A stretch of 64,000 nt of DNA from Streptomyces sp. A2-16 (GCF_018128905.1 NZ_CP063808.1:1-64000); one strand, 5' to 3'; numbered from the stretch's first letter, positions 31,442-40,813 are shown. Translations and numbers: made by a program. The notes: generated by a model from the letters alone, not told the origin.

Positions 31442-32914
31442 TCACTTCTTGGAGTCGATGACCGCCTCCATGACGCTTTTGGCGATGGGCGCCGCGAGAC
31501 CACTGCCGGAGATGTTCTCGCGGACCGCGTTGTCGTCCTGGACGACCACGGCCACGGCGACCGGCGCGCTGTCACCGACCTTGGCGTAGGAGATGAACCA
31601 GGCGTACGGGTTCTTGCTGTTGTTCTCGCCGTGCTGGGCGGTACCGGTCTTGCCGCCCACGGTGACGCCCTGCATCTGGGCCGTCTTGCCGGTGCCGTCC
31701 TTGACGACCGTCTCCATCATCGACTGGAGGATCTGCGCGTTCTCCGCCGACAGCGGCTCGCTCATCTTCTCCGGCTCGGTCTTCTCGAGGGTGTCGACGT
31801 TCGGCGCCTGGAGGGAGTCGACCATGTACGGCTTCATCAGGGTGCCGTTGTTGGCGACGGCCGCGGCGACCATGGCCATCTGGAGCGGGGTCGCGGCGGT
31901 GTTGTACTGGCCGATCGAGGACAGCGCGGTCTGCGAGGGGTTCATGTCGTCGGAGAAGACCGACGCGCTGGAGCGCACCGGTACGAACTGCTGCTCGGTG
32001 AAGCCGAACTTCTTGGCCTCCTCGAGCATCTTCTCGTTGCCGAGGTCGGAGCCGACCTTGCCGAAGACGGTGTTGCAGGAGTACTGGAGCGCGACCCGCA
32101 GGGTGGCGTTCTTGCAGGGGATGTTGCCCTCGTTCTTCAGCACGGTGGTGGTGCCGGGCATGGTCCAGGGCAGCGGGGACTTGGTCTGCTCGTCGGCGGA
32201 CTTGTACAGGCCGTTCTCCAGCGCGGCCGCCGCCGTGATGACCTTGAAGGTGGAGCCGGGCGGGTAGACCTCGCGCAGCGCCCGGTTGAGCATCGGGTCG
32301 TCGGGGTTGTTCTTCTTGTCGAGCTTCTTCCAGGCCGCCGCGTCGGAGTCGCTGCCGCCGGCGATCGTCGAGGGGTCGTACGACGGGTAGGAGGCCAGCG
32401 CCAGAATCTTGCCGGTGGAGGGCTCGATGGCCGCGACCGCGCCCTTGCCGCCCTGCTTCTTCAGACCGTTGTAGGCGGCCTTCTGGGCGGCGGCGTTGAG
32501 GGTGGTCACGACATTGCCGCCCTCCTTCGGCTTGCCGGTGAGCATGTCGAGGGTGTTGCGGAAGAAGAGCCGGTCGTCGTTGCCGGTGAGGATGCCGTCC
32601 TCGATCGACTCCAGCTGGTTGGCGCCGTAGGACTGCGAGACGAAGCCGGTGACCGGCGCCCACATCGCGCCGTCCTTGTAGGTGCGCTTGTACTTGAAGT
32701 CGCCCGAGGTGGTCTCGGCGTGCCCGGTGATGGCCTTGCCGTCGACGATGATGTCGCCGCGGGGGGTGGCGTACCTGGCGATCAGGACACGGCGGTTGTC
32801 CGGGTCCTCCCTGAGGCTGTCCGCCTTGACGTACTGGAGCCAGTTGTCGCGGATGAGCAGGGCGAGGACCAGGAGTCCGCAGAAGATCGCGATCCGGCGC
32901 AGGGGCTTGTTCAT
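31442..32914 (-). CDS. pbpA: Penicillin-binding protein (class B transpeptidase) PbpA
   Basis: The 490-residue class B PBP cross-links peptidoglycan. It has an N-terminal anchor (about 7-22), a dimerisation domain, and the three catalytic motifs: SxxK at S221-K224 in PPGSTFK, SCN at 279-281 and KTG at 422-424 in VGGKTGTAQ. The start at 32914 overlaps the RodA/FtsW stop by 4 bp, so the pair is coupled. The 169-bp gap to pknB may hold a further promoter. Confidence 0.96.
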   Translation of the reverse strand: MNKPLRRIAIFCGLLVLALLIRDNWLQYVKADSLREDPDNRRVLIARYATPRGDIIVDGKAITGHAETTSGDFKYKRTYKDGAMWAPVTGFVSQSYGANQLESIEDGILTGNDDRLFFRNTLDMLTGKPKEGGNVVTTLNAAAQKAAYNGLKKQGGKGAVAAIEPSTGKILALASYPSYDPSTIAGGSDSDAAAWKKLDKKNNPDDPMLNRALREVYPPGSTFKVITAAAALENGLYKSADEQTKSPLPWTMPGTTTVLKNEGNIPCKNATLRVALQYSCNTVFGKVGSDLGNEKMLEEAKKFGFTEQQFVPVRSSASVFSDDMNPSQTALSSIGQYNTAATPLQMAMVAAAVANNGTLMKPYMVDSLQAPNVDTLEKTEPEKMSEPLSAENAQILQSMMETVVKDGTGKTAQMQGVTVGGKTGTAQHGENNSKNPYAWFISYAKVGDSAPVAVAVVVQDDNAVRENISGSGLAAPIAKSVMEAVIDSKK

Positions 32915-34362
32915 GTCGGGCGGACCACCTGGGTCATCTCGGCGTCGGGGCTGGGGGCGGGGGCGGGCGCCGGTCGGCGTGCGGTGTCGCTGATTCTGAT
33001 CAGGATGCCGATCAAGGCCCAGTTGGCGATGACGGAGGAACCGCCGTAGGCCAGGAAGGGCATCGTCATACCGGTCAGCGGGATGAGGCCCATCACACCG
33101 CCGGCCACCACGAAGACCTGGAGCGCGAAGGCTCCGGACAGGCCGATCGCGAGCAGCTTGCCGAACGGGTCGCGGGCGGCGAGGGCGGTGCGCACCCCGC
33201 GCTCCACGACCAGGCCGTAGATCAGCAGGATCGCCATGACGCCGGCCAGGCCCAGCTCCTCGCCGAAGGTGGCGAAGATGAAGTCGGAGTTGGCGGCGAA
33301 GCGGATGAGCTCGGAGTGGCCCTGGCCCCAGCCGGTGCCGAGGGTGCCGCCGGAGCCGAAGGCCCACAGGGCCTGCATGGCCTGCTCGGAGTGGACGCCG
33401 GTGGCACCCGGGGTGCGGCTCAGGGTGTACTCGCGCATCGGGTTGAGCCAGGCCTGCACACGGGTCTTGACGTGGGGTTCGAAGCTGGCCACGCCGACGG
33501 CGCCCGCCGCGGACATCAGCAGACCGAAGACGATCCAGCTGGTCCGCTCGGTGGCGACGTACAGCATGATGACGAACATTCCGAAGAACAGCAGCGACGT
33601 ACCGAGGTCGGTCTCGAAGACCAGGATGAGGATCGAGATCATCCAGACGACGATGATCGGCCCGAGGTCGCGGCCGCGCGGCAGGTACAGGCCCATGAAG
33701 CGGCGACTGGCGAGGGCCAGCGCGTCGCGCTTGACCATGAGGTAGCCGGCGAAGAAGACGGCCAGCACGATCTTGGCGAACTCACCGGGCTGGATGGTGA
33801 AGCTGCCGACCTGGATCCAGATCTTGGCTCCGTAGGTGAGTTCGGCGCCGAGGCCCGGGACCAGCGGGAGCAGCAGCAGGACCAGCGCGCCGGCCATGGA
33901 GATGTAGGTGTAGCGCTGCAGCGTCCGGTGGTCCTTCAGGAAGACCAGCACGACGGCGAACAGGGCGATGCCCATCGCCGTGTAGATCAGCTGGTTGGTC
34001 GCCTTGCCGCCGGCCTGGCCGATCGACTGGAGCAGTTTGGACTGGTCCAGCCGCCAGATCGCGACCAGTCCGAGGCCGTTGAGCAGGGTGGCCAACGGCA
34101 GCATCAGGGGGTCCGCGTACGGGGCGAACTTGCGTACGACGAGATGGGCGACGCCGGCCAGCAGACCGAGGCCCAGGCCGTAGCTCAGCAGCCCGGCCGG
34201 GACCTGGTCGTCGATGGCCAGGCCCACGTTGGCGTAGGCGAAGACCGGGATGAGGACGGCGAACACCAGCAGCGCCAGCTCGGTGTTGCGGCGGCTCGGA
34301 GCGCCGATCGCGCCGATCGTGGACGTATGGTGCGTCGAGGTGTTCGAAGTACTGCTGCTCAT
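32911..34362 (-). CDS. SEDS glycosyltransferase, RodA/FtsW type
   Basis: The 483-residue polytopic protein (about 10-12 helices) is a SEDS family peptidoglycan glycosyltransferase that pairs with the class B PBP next to it. Motifs are GAKIWIQVGSFTIQPGEFAKIVL and, near the C-terminus, FGEELGL and PFLAYGGSSVIANW. The coupled PBP partner and PknB cluster suggest a RodA-like role. Its N-terminus is a short Ser/Thr-rich tail. FtsW and RodA cannot be separated by sequence alone. Confidence 0.93.
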   Translation of the reverse strand: MSSSTSNTSTHHTSTIGAIGAPSRRNTELALLVFAVLIPVFAYANVGLAIDDQVPAGLLSYGLGLGLLAGVAHLVVRKFAPYADPLMLPLATLLNGLGLVAIWRLDQSKLLQSIGQAGGKATNQLIYTAMGIALFAVVLVFLKDHRTLQRYTYISMAGALVLLLLPLVPGLGAELTYGAKIWIQVGSFTIQPGEFAKIVLAVFFAGYLMVKRDALALASRRFMGLYLPRGRDLGPIIVVWMISILILVFETDLGTSLLFFGMFVIMLYVATERTSWIVFGLLMSAAGAVGVASFEPHVKTRVQAWLNPMREYTLSRTPGATGVHSEQAMQALWAFGSGGTLGTGWGQGHSELIRFAANSDFIFATFGEELGLAGVMAILLIYGLVVERGVRTALAARDPFGKLLAIGLSGAFALQVFVVAGGVMGLIPLTGMTMPFLAYGGSSVIANWALIGILIRISDTARRPAPAPAPSPDAEMTQVVRPT

Positions 34363-34389
34363 CGTGTGACAGGGCCTCTCACGGCTTGC

Positions 34390-35958
34390 CTACTGCGTAC
34401 TGCAGTTCCCGACGACCTGCTTCTCCTCGTCCGACAGGGTGGGGCCGGGGGTGGGAGTGGGCGTGGTCGGGGATGCCGAAGCGTTCGGGGACGGGGAGGA
34501 CGTGCTCGTCGGGGTCGGTGTGGCCTTTGACGTCAGGGAGGACCGGGTGGTTCCCGTGGTGCCGCCTGCCTCGCCCTCGCCGGTCTTGGAGTTCTTGTTG
34601 CTCTCCGTGGCCTGCGCCTGGGCCTCCTTCTTGCACGCGGAGGCCTGCACGCCCAGTTCGTCGATCTTCTTCTGGGCCGTCTTCAGATCGCCCTCGGCGA
34701 TGGTGCCCTCGACCGACTTCTGCTGGTACGGCGGCAGGTACTTGAGTTCGATCTCGGGGTGGTCCTTGGACACCTTCGAGAGCGAGACCCACGCCAGGTC
34801 CTGGCTGATGCCCCGGTACAGCGCCACGTGCTCGCCGTTGACGCCGACGTAGTACTGGGTCTGGGTCCAGCGCCAGCCGCCGTACAGGCCACCGCCGATG
34901 ACGGCGAGCGCGAGGACCGAGAAGAACGATCTCTTCAGCCACTTGCGGCCCGTGCGGGGCTTGACGAAGTCGTCGTCGGAGTAGTCGCCGAAGCCGCCCG
35001 CGGGGACGTAGCCGGTGGTGTCGGACGAGCCGGGCCCGCCGTACTCGCCGCCTCCGCCCTGCCCGTGGCCCTGGCGGCCGAGCCCGGAGGCGCGGCCCGC
35101 GGGGGTCTGCATGATGCCGTTGTCGTGCAGCTGGTGCTGGTTCTCGGCGACCGCGCCGACCACGACCGGGGTGTCGGAGAGCTGCCCGGCGAGGGTGTCC
35201 CCCGTGTCCAGGTCGAGGACGTCGGCGATGATGACCGTGATGTTGTCGGGGCCGCCGCCGCGCAGAGCGAGCTGGATGAGCTCCTGCACGGTCTCCTGGG
35301 GGCCCTGGTAGCTGGCGAGGGTGTCCTCGAGCGTCTGGTGCGAGACGACGCCGGAGAGGCCGTCGGAGCAGATCAGATAGCGGTCGCCGGCGCGGACCTC
35401 GCGGATGGAGAGGTCGGGTTCGACGTGTTCGCCGCTGCCCAACGCCCTCATCAGCAGGGAGCGTTGGGGGTGGGTGGTGGCCTCTTCCTCGGTGATGCGG
35501 CCCTCGTCGACCAGGCGCTGCACCCAGGTGTGGTCCTGGGTGATCTGGGTGAGGACACCGTCGCGCAGCAGGTACGCGCGCGAGTCGCCGACGTGCACGA
35601 GGCCGAGCCGCTGGCCCGTCCACAGCAGCGCGGTCAGCGTGGTCCCCATGCCTTCGAGCTGGGGGTCCTCCTCGACCATGGAGCGCAGCTGGTCGTTGGC
35701 GCGCTGGACGGCCACGCCGAGCGAGGTGAGGACGTCGGAGCCGGGCACGTCGTCGTCGAGGGCGACGATGGTGGAGATGGCCTCGGAGGAGGCGACCTCG
35801 CCGGCGGCGGCGCCGCCCATGCCGTCGGCGATGGCGAGCAGGCGGGGACCGGCGTATCCGGAGTCCTCGTTGCCCTCCCGGATCATGCCTTTGTGCGATC
35901 CGGCGGCGAAGCGCAGTGACAGACTCATGCGCACCTCGCCCGTCGGCTCCGGATACAT
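34390..35958 (-). CDS. pstP: PP2C-type serine/threonine phosphatase PstP
   Basis: PstP reverses PknB-type phosphorylation. The product of 522 residues has a PP2C domain (about 10-245) with metal-binding GNEDSGY and LAIADGMGG, GDSRAYL and GGGPDNITVI. It continues with a flexible linker, one helix near 345-365 and an extracellular tail ending in a Thr/Pro/Ser-rich region. I chose the ATG at 35958 (MYPEPTGEVRM...); an ATG at 35928 with GAGGTG upstream is an equally good alternative. Gap to rodA/ftsW is 27 bp. Confidence 0.94.
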   Translation of the reverse strand: MYPEPTGEVRMSLSLRFAAGSHKGMIREGNEDSGYAGPRLLAIADGMGGAAAGEVASSEAISTIVALDDDVPGSDVLTSLGVAVQRANDQLRSMVEEDPQLEGMGTTLTALLWTGQRLGLVHVGDSRAYLLRDGVLTQITQDHTWVQRLVDEGRITEEEATTHPQRSLLMRALGSGEHVEPDLSIREVRAGDRYLICSDGLSGVVSHQTLEDTLASYQGPQETVQELIQLALRGGGPDNITVIIADVLDLDTGDTLAGQLSDTPVVVGAVAENQHQLHDNGIMQTPAGRASGLGRQGHGQGGGGEYGGPGSSDTTGYVPAGGFGDYSDDDFVKPRTGRKWLKRSFFSVLALAVIGGGLYGGWRWTQTQYYVGVNGEHVALYRGISQDLAWVSLSKVSKDHPEIELKYLPPYQQKSVEGTIAEGDLKTAQKKIDELGVQASACKKEAQAQATESNKNSKTGEGEAGGTTGTTRSSLTSKATPTPTSTSSPSPNASASPTTPTPTPGPTLSDEEKQVVGNCSTQ

Positions 35959-36056
35959 CCGCACGGTGCCCACCCTCCGGTCGGGAGCGCGCCGGGGCCC
36001 GGGGTGGGGGCCCACGCCGCGTGCTCGCTCCGCTCACGCCTATTCATGATGTAGCA

Positions 36057-36569
36057 CTACTTCCGCAGCTCGATGACGGTCTTGCCGATACGGATCGGCG
36101 CGCCCAGCGGAATCGGTGTGGGAGTCGTCAGCCGGCTCCGGTCGAGGTATGTGCCGTTGGTCGAGCCCAGGTCCTCGACGATCCAGTTGCCGTCACGGTC
36201 CGGGTAGATCCTGGCATGCCGGCTGGAGGCGTAGTCGTCGTCCAGCACGATGGTGCTGTCGTGTGCCCGGCCCAGGGTGATGGTCTGGCCCTGGAGCGCG
36301 ACGGTGGTGCCGGTGAGGGTGCCCTCGGACACCACGAGTTTGGTGGGGGCGTTACGGCGCTGGCGGCCCCCTGCGGCCGGCTGCTGGCGCTGCTGCGGGG
36401 GCGCCTGCCGCTGGGCCTGCTGGGCCCGGCCTGCCTCCCGGCGCGAGCCGCGCTGGGTGACGCGCGTACCGAACAGGTCGCTGCGGATGACCTGCACGGC
36501 CACGATCACGAACAGCCACAGTACGGCCAGGAAACCCAGCCGCATGACCGTGAGGGTCAGCTCTGACAT
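36057..36569 (-). CDS. fhaB: FHA domain protein FhaB
   Basis: The 170-residue protein has one membrane helix (about 8-27), an Arg/Gln-rich linker and a C-terminal FHA domain (about 95-165) with the phosphothreonine-binding GRAHDSTIVLDDDYASSRHA and LGSTNGTYLD motifs. It reads PknB phosphorylation at the membrane. The start MSELTLTVMRLGF at 36569 is a family hallmark; the longer frame to 36737 overlaps fhaA and is rejected. Only 10 bp separate it from fhaA. Confidence 0.94.
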   Translation of the reverse strand: MSELTLTVMRLGFLAVLWLFVIVAVQVIRSDLFGTRVTQRGSRREAGRAQQAQRQAPPQQRQQPAAGGRQRRNAPTKLVVSEGTLTGTTVALQGQTITLGRAHDSTIVLDDDYASSRHARIYPDRDGNWIVEDLGSTNGTYLDRSRLTTPTPIPLGAPIRIGKTVIELRK

Positions 36570-36579
36570 TGCCCCCGCT

Positions 36580-37464
36580 TCACCCTTCGGCTTGCCGGTA
36601 AATGATGGTGGTGCTGCCCACGACGATCCGCGAGCCGTCGCGGAGCGTAGCGCGGGTGGTGTGCTGCCCGTCCACCACGATGCCGTTGGTGGACCCGAGA
36701 TCCTGGATCGTCGAGGGCGTTCCGGTCCGGATCTCACAGTGCCGGCGCGAGACGCCGGGGTCGTCGATCCGCACGTCGGCTTCGGTGCTGCGGCCCAGCA
36801 CCAGCGTTGCGCGGGAGATCTGGTGGCGGGTGCCGTTGATCTCGATCCAGTGACGGGTGCGGGAGCCCGGCGCGGGCGCGCCGACCGGGCCGCCGGCGCC
36901 GGGGCGCTGGGCCTGGGCCGGCTGCGGGTAGCCGTAGCCGCCGGGGGCGCCGCGGCCGGGAGGCGGGGCGGCCGGCATGGGCGGGGCGCCCGCCGGAGCG
37001 GCCGGCGGGTAGCCGTAGCCGCCCGCGCCGGATGCCGGTGCGCCGGGCCGGCCGGCCGGGGCCGCGGGGCCGGGGGCCTGCTGGTTGGTGGAGGAGGCGA
37101 GCGTACGGCTGCGCACCCGGTACAGACCGGTGTCGAGGTCGTCCGCCTTCTCCAGATTGACCTTGATCGGGCCCATGAAGGTGTAGCGCTGCTGCTTGGC
37201 GTAGTCGCGCACCATGCCGGCGAGCTCGTCGCCGAGCTGGCCCGAGTAGGGGCTGAGCCGCTCGAAGTCCGGCGTGCTCAGCTCCACGATGAAGTCATTG
37301 GGTACGACCGTGCGGTCGCGGTTCCAGATGGTCGCGTTGTTGTCGCACTCCCGCTGGAGTGCTCCCGCGATCTCCACGGGCTGGACCTCGGACTTGAACA
37401 CCTTGGCGAAGGTGCCGTTGACCAGACCTTCGAGACGCTGCTCGAACTTCTTCAGGACTCCCAT
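36580..37464 (-). CDS. fhaA: FHA domain protein FhaA with N-terminal DUF3662 domain
   Basis: FhaA binds phosphorylated partners of the wall-synthesis machinery. The 294-residue product has an N-terminal DUF3662 domain (MGVLKKFEQRLEGLVNG..., about 1-120), a Pro/Gly/Ala/Tyr-rich linker (about 125-200) and a C-terminal FHA domain with LGRSTEADVRIDDPGVSRRH and LGSTNG. It is the first gene of the cluster fhaA-fhaB-pstP-rodA-pbpA-pknB. Confidence 0.95.
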   Translation of the reverse strand: MGVLKKFEQRLEGLVNGTFAKVFKSEVQPVEIAGALQRECDNNATIWNRDRTVVPNDFIVELSTPDFERLSPYSGQLGDELAGMVRDYAKQQRYTFMGPIKVNLEKADDLDTGLYRVRSRTLASSTNQQAPGPAAPAGRPGAPASGAGGYGYPPAAPAGAPPMPAAPPPGRGAPGGYGYPQPAQAQRPGAGGPVGAPAPGSRTRHWIEINGTRHQISRATLVLGRSTEADVRIDDPGVSRRHCEIRTGTPSTIQDLGSTNGIVVDGQHTTRATLRDGSRIVVGSTTIIYRQAEG

Positions 37465-37741
37465 GAGGCACCTCCTCCGTCGTTGCCGTCCTGGGTACTG
37501 CGCCGGCTGCTGTTTACCTGGTACTGCTTACTGATCGTATCCACGCGCCGGTGAATCGGCTGGTTCCCCCTGTCGGCACGGTCGACGGGTGTCGACGCCT
37601 CCGAAGTTCCCTGTGGAGCTCCACTTCGAACTCCGCTGTCGAACTCCTCTGTCAAGGATCGTAGAGGCGGCCGCAGACCAGTGTCCCGCACCTGACTGTG
37701 GACCCCTACCGGCTCCTGGGGAGACGGGCCCTACCGGTACG

Positions 37742-37776
37742 AGGTTGATACGTGAACCGGCACAGGTTGATACGTG
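37742..37776. repeat. Paired 13-bp direct repeats in the fhaA-tRNA-Leu gap
   Basis: The 467-bp gap 37465-37931 carries no gene and must hold the fhaA operon promoter and the tRNA promoter. It contains AGGTTGATACGTG twice (37742-37754 and 37764-37776), 22 bp apart, two helical turns. The spacing suggests a protein-binding site. Confidence 0.6.
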
Positions 37777-37845
37777 CACCGCGGCACCCCGGTTCGGGGG
37801 CCGCCGCCGAACCCGCTGGTGGGCGGCTGCCCCCGGATATGGGAT

Positions 37846-37875
37846 GTGAACCCACCCCCTCCAGCGTGCTAATGT
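37846..37875 (+). promoter_or_regulatory. Candidate promoter of tRNA-Leu
   Basis: GTGAAC (37846-37851) and TAATGT (37870-37875) are 18 bp apart, about 57 bp before the tRNA. Confidence 0.45.
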
Positions 37876-37931
37876 TCTGCGTGTCGGAAGGCGCCGCACC
37901 GCAAGGCGAGGGGCCCGAGGACACACCCAAT

Positions 37932-38015
37932 GCGCGGGTGGCGGAATAGGCAGACGCGCTGGATTCAGGTTCCAGTGCCCGCAAGGGCGTGGGGGTTCAA
38001 CTCCCCCCTCGCGCA
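37932..38015 (+). tRNA. tRNA-Leu (CAG)
   Basis: A class II tRNA with a long variable arm. The acceptor is GCGCGGG paired with CTCGCGC, the anticodon stem CTGGA/TCCAG, and the loop TTCAGGT has anticodon CAG at 37966-37968. The T-arm has GGTTCAACTCC, and CCA is encoded at 38016-38018. Confidence 0.97.
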
Positions 38016-38211
38016 CCACGAAGAACCGATGGAACGGGTCTTCACCAGTGACGAAAGTCATGGTGAGGGCCCGTTCCTCGTTGTGCTGAAGGGCCCGGGC
38101 GGTGAGGTATCTCACGGCCGGGGCCCTGTGCTTGTGATGCCGGTCCGTGTGGCCGCGCGCAATGCCGTGGCGGCGGTACGGACCGGAGTGTGAACCGGGG
38201 GACCCGGATTC

Positions 38212-38261
38212 GAACCGGGGCGTGAATCGGTGGTGCGAATCGGGGCGTGAATCGGTGGTGC
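38212..38261. repeat. 25-bp tandem repeat with tRNA T-arm-like sequence
   Basis: The 278-bp stretch 38019-38296 after tRNA-Leu has no clear gene. Two 25-bp copies (38212-38236 and 38237-38261) differ at one base. Overlapping them at 38203-38219, on the minus strand, is CCCGGTTCGAATCCGGG, which folds like a T-arm with a 5-bp stem and 7-nt loop. No full tRNA can be built. Confidence 0.65.
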
Positions 38262-38296
38262 CCATCGGCCGCCGCGGCTCGGCTGTGAGGTCTCTC

Positions 38297-40813
38297 TCAC
38301 TCCCTCGTACCGGCCGGTTCCATCGCTCCACGGCGCAGCGCCCAGGCGGCCGGGGCGACCGAGAACACCACGGCGAGGACCGCGCACGCTCCGGTGACCG
38401 CGCCGAGCTCCGGCCACGGGATCCGCACCGGGGCATGCACCGACAGCAGGCCGAGCGCGCCCCGCAGCCCGGCCAGGTTGAGCCCGGTGACCAGGAGTCC
38501 GAGCACCCCGCCCACCGCCACGACCGTCAGCGCCTCGGCGCCGACCAGCCGCAGCACCTGTCGTCGGGTGGCCCCGGCGAGGCGGAGCACCGCCAGGTCG
38601 CGCACCCGGTCCGAGGCCGCCATGAGCATCGTGTTGGCCAGGGAGATCCCGGTGTAGAGCAGGGCGATGCCGAGGACCAGCAGAAAGCCGTACCTGGTGG
38701 TCCGGTCGGTCCCGGGGTTGCCTGCCCGCAGCCACTGGTCCCTGGTGAGGACGTGCCCACCCGCCTCCCGCAGCGCACCGGCCACGACAGCGGGGTCGGC
38801 ACCGGCGGCGAGAGTGACGTCCACGCGGTCGACGTGGGCGCCGGGGGCGTTGGCGGGGGTGACGTAGACCCCGTTGTCGCCGGTGCCGGTCGTCATCACG
38901 GCGGCGATCCGCAGCGACTTCCTCGTGCCGTCGCCGAGCCACACGTCCACGGTCTGTCCCACAGTGTGCCGCTCCCACTCCTCGTTGACGATGATCGACT
39001 GGTCGTCGAGGTTGCTCACCTGCCCGGCCGCCAAGGGGAGGGCGGTGGTCACGGCGAGCGCTGCGGGCTCGCCGGCTGGGGCCTCGGACCTGATCAGGGC
39101 CACGCCGTCCTCCAGGACGTAGACGGCACTCGAGGAGGTCGCGGAGACGGTGGTGCCGGGGATGGTGCGGAGGTTCCGGAGCGTCCGGGCGTCGAAGCCG
39201 GGGTTCTGGGTGGGGGCATGGGTCGCGGTGGTGTCGTGGCTCCCGGTATGGCTGCCGTGGCCGGCGTTTCCGGTGGGCACGACCACGAAGTCGGCCGTGG
39301 TTCGTTCGCGCGCCTCGGTGGCCTTGGCCTCGTTCAGTGTGGCCGTCGCACCCAGCAGCGAGCCCGTGAGGGCGACCGTGACCAGGACGGGCGCCGCGAC
39401 GGCTGCCGTACGGCGGACTCCCGCGGAGGCGTTCTCACGCACCAGCATCCCGCCCGCTCCCGGCAGGTGGGCCGGCAGCCAGACGAACAGCCGGGTCAAG
39501 GGACGCACCAGGACCGGCGCCAGCAACGCGACCGCGGTGATCAGCAGCATCGGGTGGCTCACGTAGGTCTTGCGGTGAAGCAGCTCGCCCGGGTCCGAGA
39601 TCAGGGCCAGGGCCGGCATCGCCGCGGCGGTCAGCAGCAGACCGGCCCCGAACAGCAGCCGGCCCCGTGTCATCGCTCCGGCGTCCACGGAGGCCTCGCG
39701 CAGTGCCTGGGCGGGGCTCGTGCGGCCCGCACGCCAGGACGCGGCGACCACACCGAGCAGCGCGACGAGCAGACCCGTCCAAAAGGCCATGTGGTACGGC
39801 CACTTGGAGTCGCCGACGGTGAACCAGTCCGGTGCGAGGCCGACGTCGACCACTCGGTCGGCGAGGCGTGGGGCGCCGTACGCACCGAGCACACAGCCGG
39901 TGGCCGAGGCGAGCACGCCGACCAGGAGTGCCTCCGCACACACCGTCCGGCGAATCTGGCCGGGCGTGGCTCCCGCGGTGCGCAACAGGCCGAACTCCCG
40001 GCGCCGTTGGGCCACCGAGAAGGCGAAGGTGGACGCCACGACGAACACCGACACGAAGGCGGTGACTCCCCCCGCGGTGCCGAACAGGGCGTTCATGGCG
40101 GTGAGCGCCTCCCGGTCGCGGTCCGGATCGGGGTCGGCGAGACGGCGGGCGCTGCCGGTGAGGACGTGGACGGCTTCCCCCTCCACTGCTTCGCGTACGT
40201 CTTGCGCCTCCGCCTCCACCACGAGCTGCGTGCTCTGCGGGGACAGTTCGGCGGCCCGGGCGTCGCTGTAGAAGACGGCGGTCTCGAAGCCCCGGGAGGG
40301 GACGGTTCCTACGACGCGCACCGTGCCGTGGTCGGTACGCAGCCGGTCCCCGGGGTGCGTCCAGCCACCGGTGACGACCACCTCGTCCCGGGTGCGCGGT
40401 GCGCGGCCCTCGGCGATCTTGTACGGGGCGAAGGCGGCGGTGGACCAGGGGTGGCCGACGAGATCGCGTGGGGCGCCCTCGGCGCGTACCGGGAAGGAGC
40501 GGTCCGGGACGACCCTGCCGAGCCTTTTCAACTTGGCCACGGTGGTCTCGGGCACCGCGTGGGGGTGGGCGAGCTTGCGTGTTTCACGTGAAACATGGCC
40601 GCCGATCGAGATCGGCACGCTCAGGGTGTTCTGGCCCTGGACGACAACAGGTGCGGTGGTGAACCGCTCGGGCTGTCTCTTCGGCGCGTCCAGTGAGGAG
40701 GCGAGGGTCAGGCCCATCACGGCGAGCAGGGCGACGCCGAGGGAGAGGGCGACGAAGGTGCCCAGGAAGGTCGACCAGCGGATGCGGAGGGCGTGGAGGG
40801 CGACGGTCAGCAC
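38297..40813 (-). CDS. ABC transporter permease, FtsX/MacB type
   Basis: The 838-residue permease has an N-terminal helix, a large extracellular loop, a central group of helices and a second FtsX-like block of three helices at the C-terminus. This is the layout of eight-to-ten-helix export permeases related to LolCDE, MacB and FtsX. The GTG at 40813 overlaps the ATPase stop by 7 bp, which supports the start; the frame continues upstream only because of high GC. The substrate could be a lipid, peptide or drug. A ParB site lies within the gene. Confidence 0.88.
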   Translation of the reverse strand: MLTVALHALRIRWSTFLGTFVALSLGVALLAVMGLTLASSLDAPKRQPERFTTAPVVVQGQNTLSVPISIGGHVSRETRKLAHPHAVPETTVAKLKRLGRVVPDRSFPVRAEGAPRDLVGHPWSTAAFAPYKIAEGRAPRTRDEVVVTGGWTHPGDRLRTDHGTVRVVGTVPSRGFETAVFYSDARAAELSPQSTQLVVEAEAQDVREAVEGEAVHVLTGSARRLADPDPDRDREALTAMNALFGTAGGVTAFVSVFVVASTFAFSVAQRRREFGLLRTAGATPGQIRRTVCAEALLVGVLASATGCVLGAYGAPRLADRVVDVGLAPDWFTVGDSKWPYHMAFWTGLLVALLGVVAASWRAGRTSPAQALREASVDAGAMTRGRLLFGAGLLLTAAAMPALALISDPGELLHRKTYVSHPMLLITAVALLAPVLVRPLTRLFVWLPAHLPGAGGMLVRENASAGVRRTAAVAAPVLVTVALTGSLLGATATLNEAKATEARERTTADFVVVPTGNAGHGSHTGSHDTTATHAPTQNPGFDARTLRNLRTIPGTTVSATSSSAVYVLEDGVALIRSEAPAGEPAALAVTTALPLAAGQVSNLDDQSIIVNEEWERHTVGQTVDVWLGDGTRKSLRIAAVMTTGTGDNGVYVTPANAPGAHVDRVDVTLAAGADPAVVAGALREAGGHVLTRDQWLRAGNPGTDRTTRYGFLLVLGIALLYTGISLANTMLMAASDRVRDLAVLRLAGATRRQVLRLVGAEALTVVAVGGVLGLLVTGLNLAGLRGALGLLSVHAPVRIPWPELGAVTGACAVLAVVFSVAPAAWALRRGAMEPAGTRE
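40581..40594. other. parS: ParB-binding site parS
   Basis: GTTTCACGTGAAAC, the exact 14-bp parS palindrome, lies within the ABC permease gene. The protein there reads HVSRET. Streptomyces origins carry many such sites, which organise ParB at the oriC domain. Confidence 0.92.

Noticed and set aside
37930..38193. 87-codon frame covering tRNA-Leu and downstream
   Set aside because: Its first third is the tRNA itself; the remainder lacks a ribosome-binding site and recognisable domain.
38203..38219. Possible extra tRNA gene on the minus strand
   Set aside because: Only a T-arm-like hairpin can be folded; no acceptor, D-arm or anticodon arm is present.
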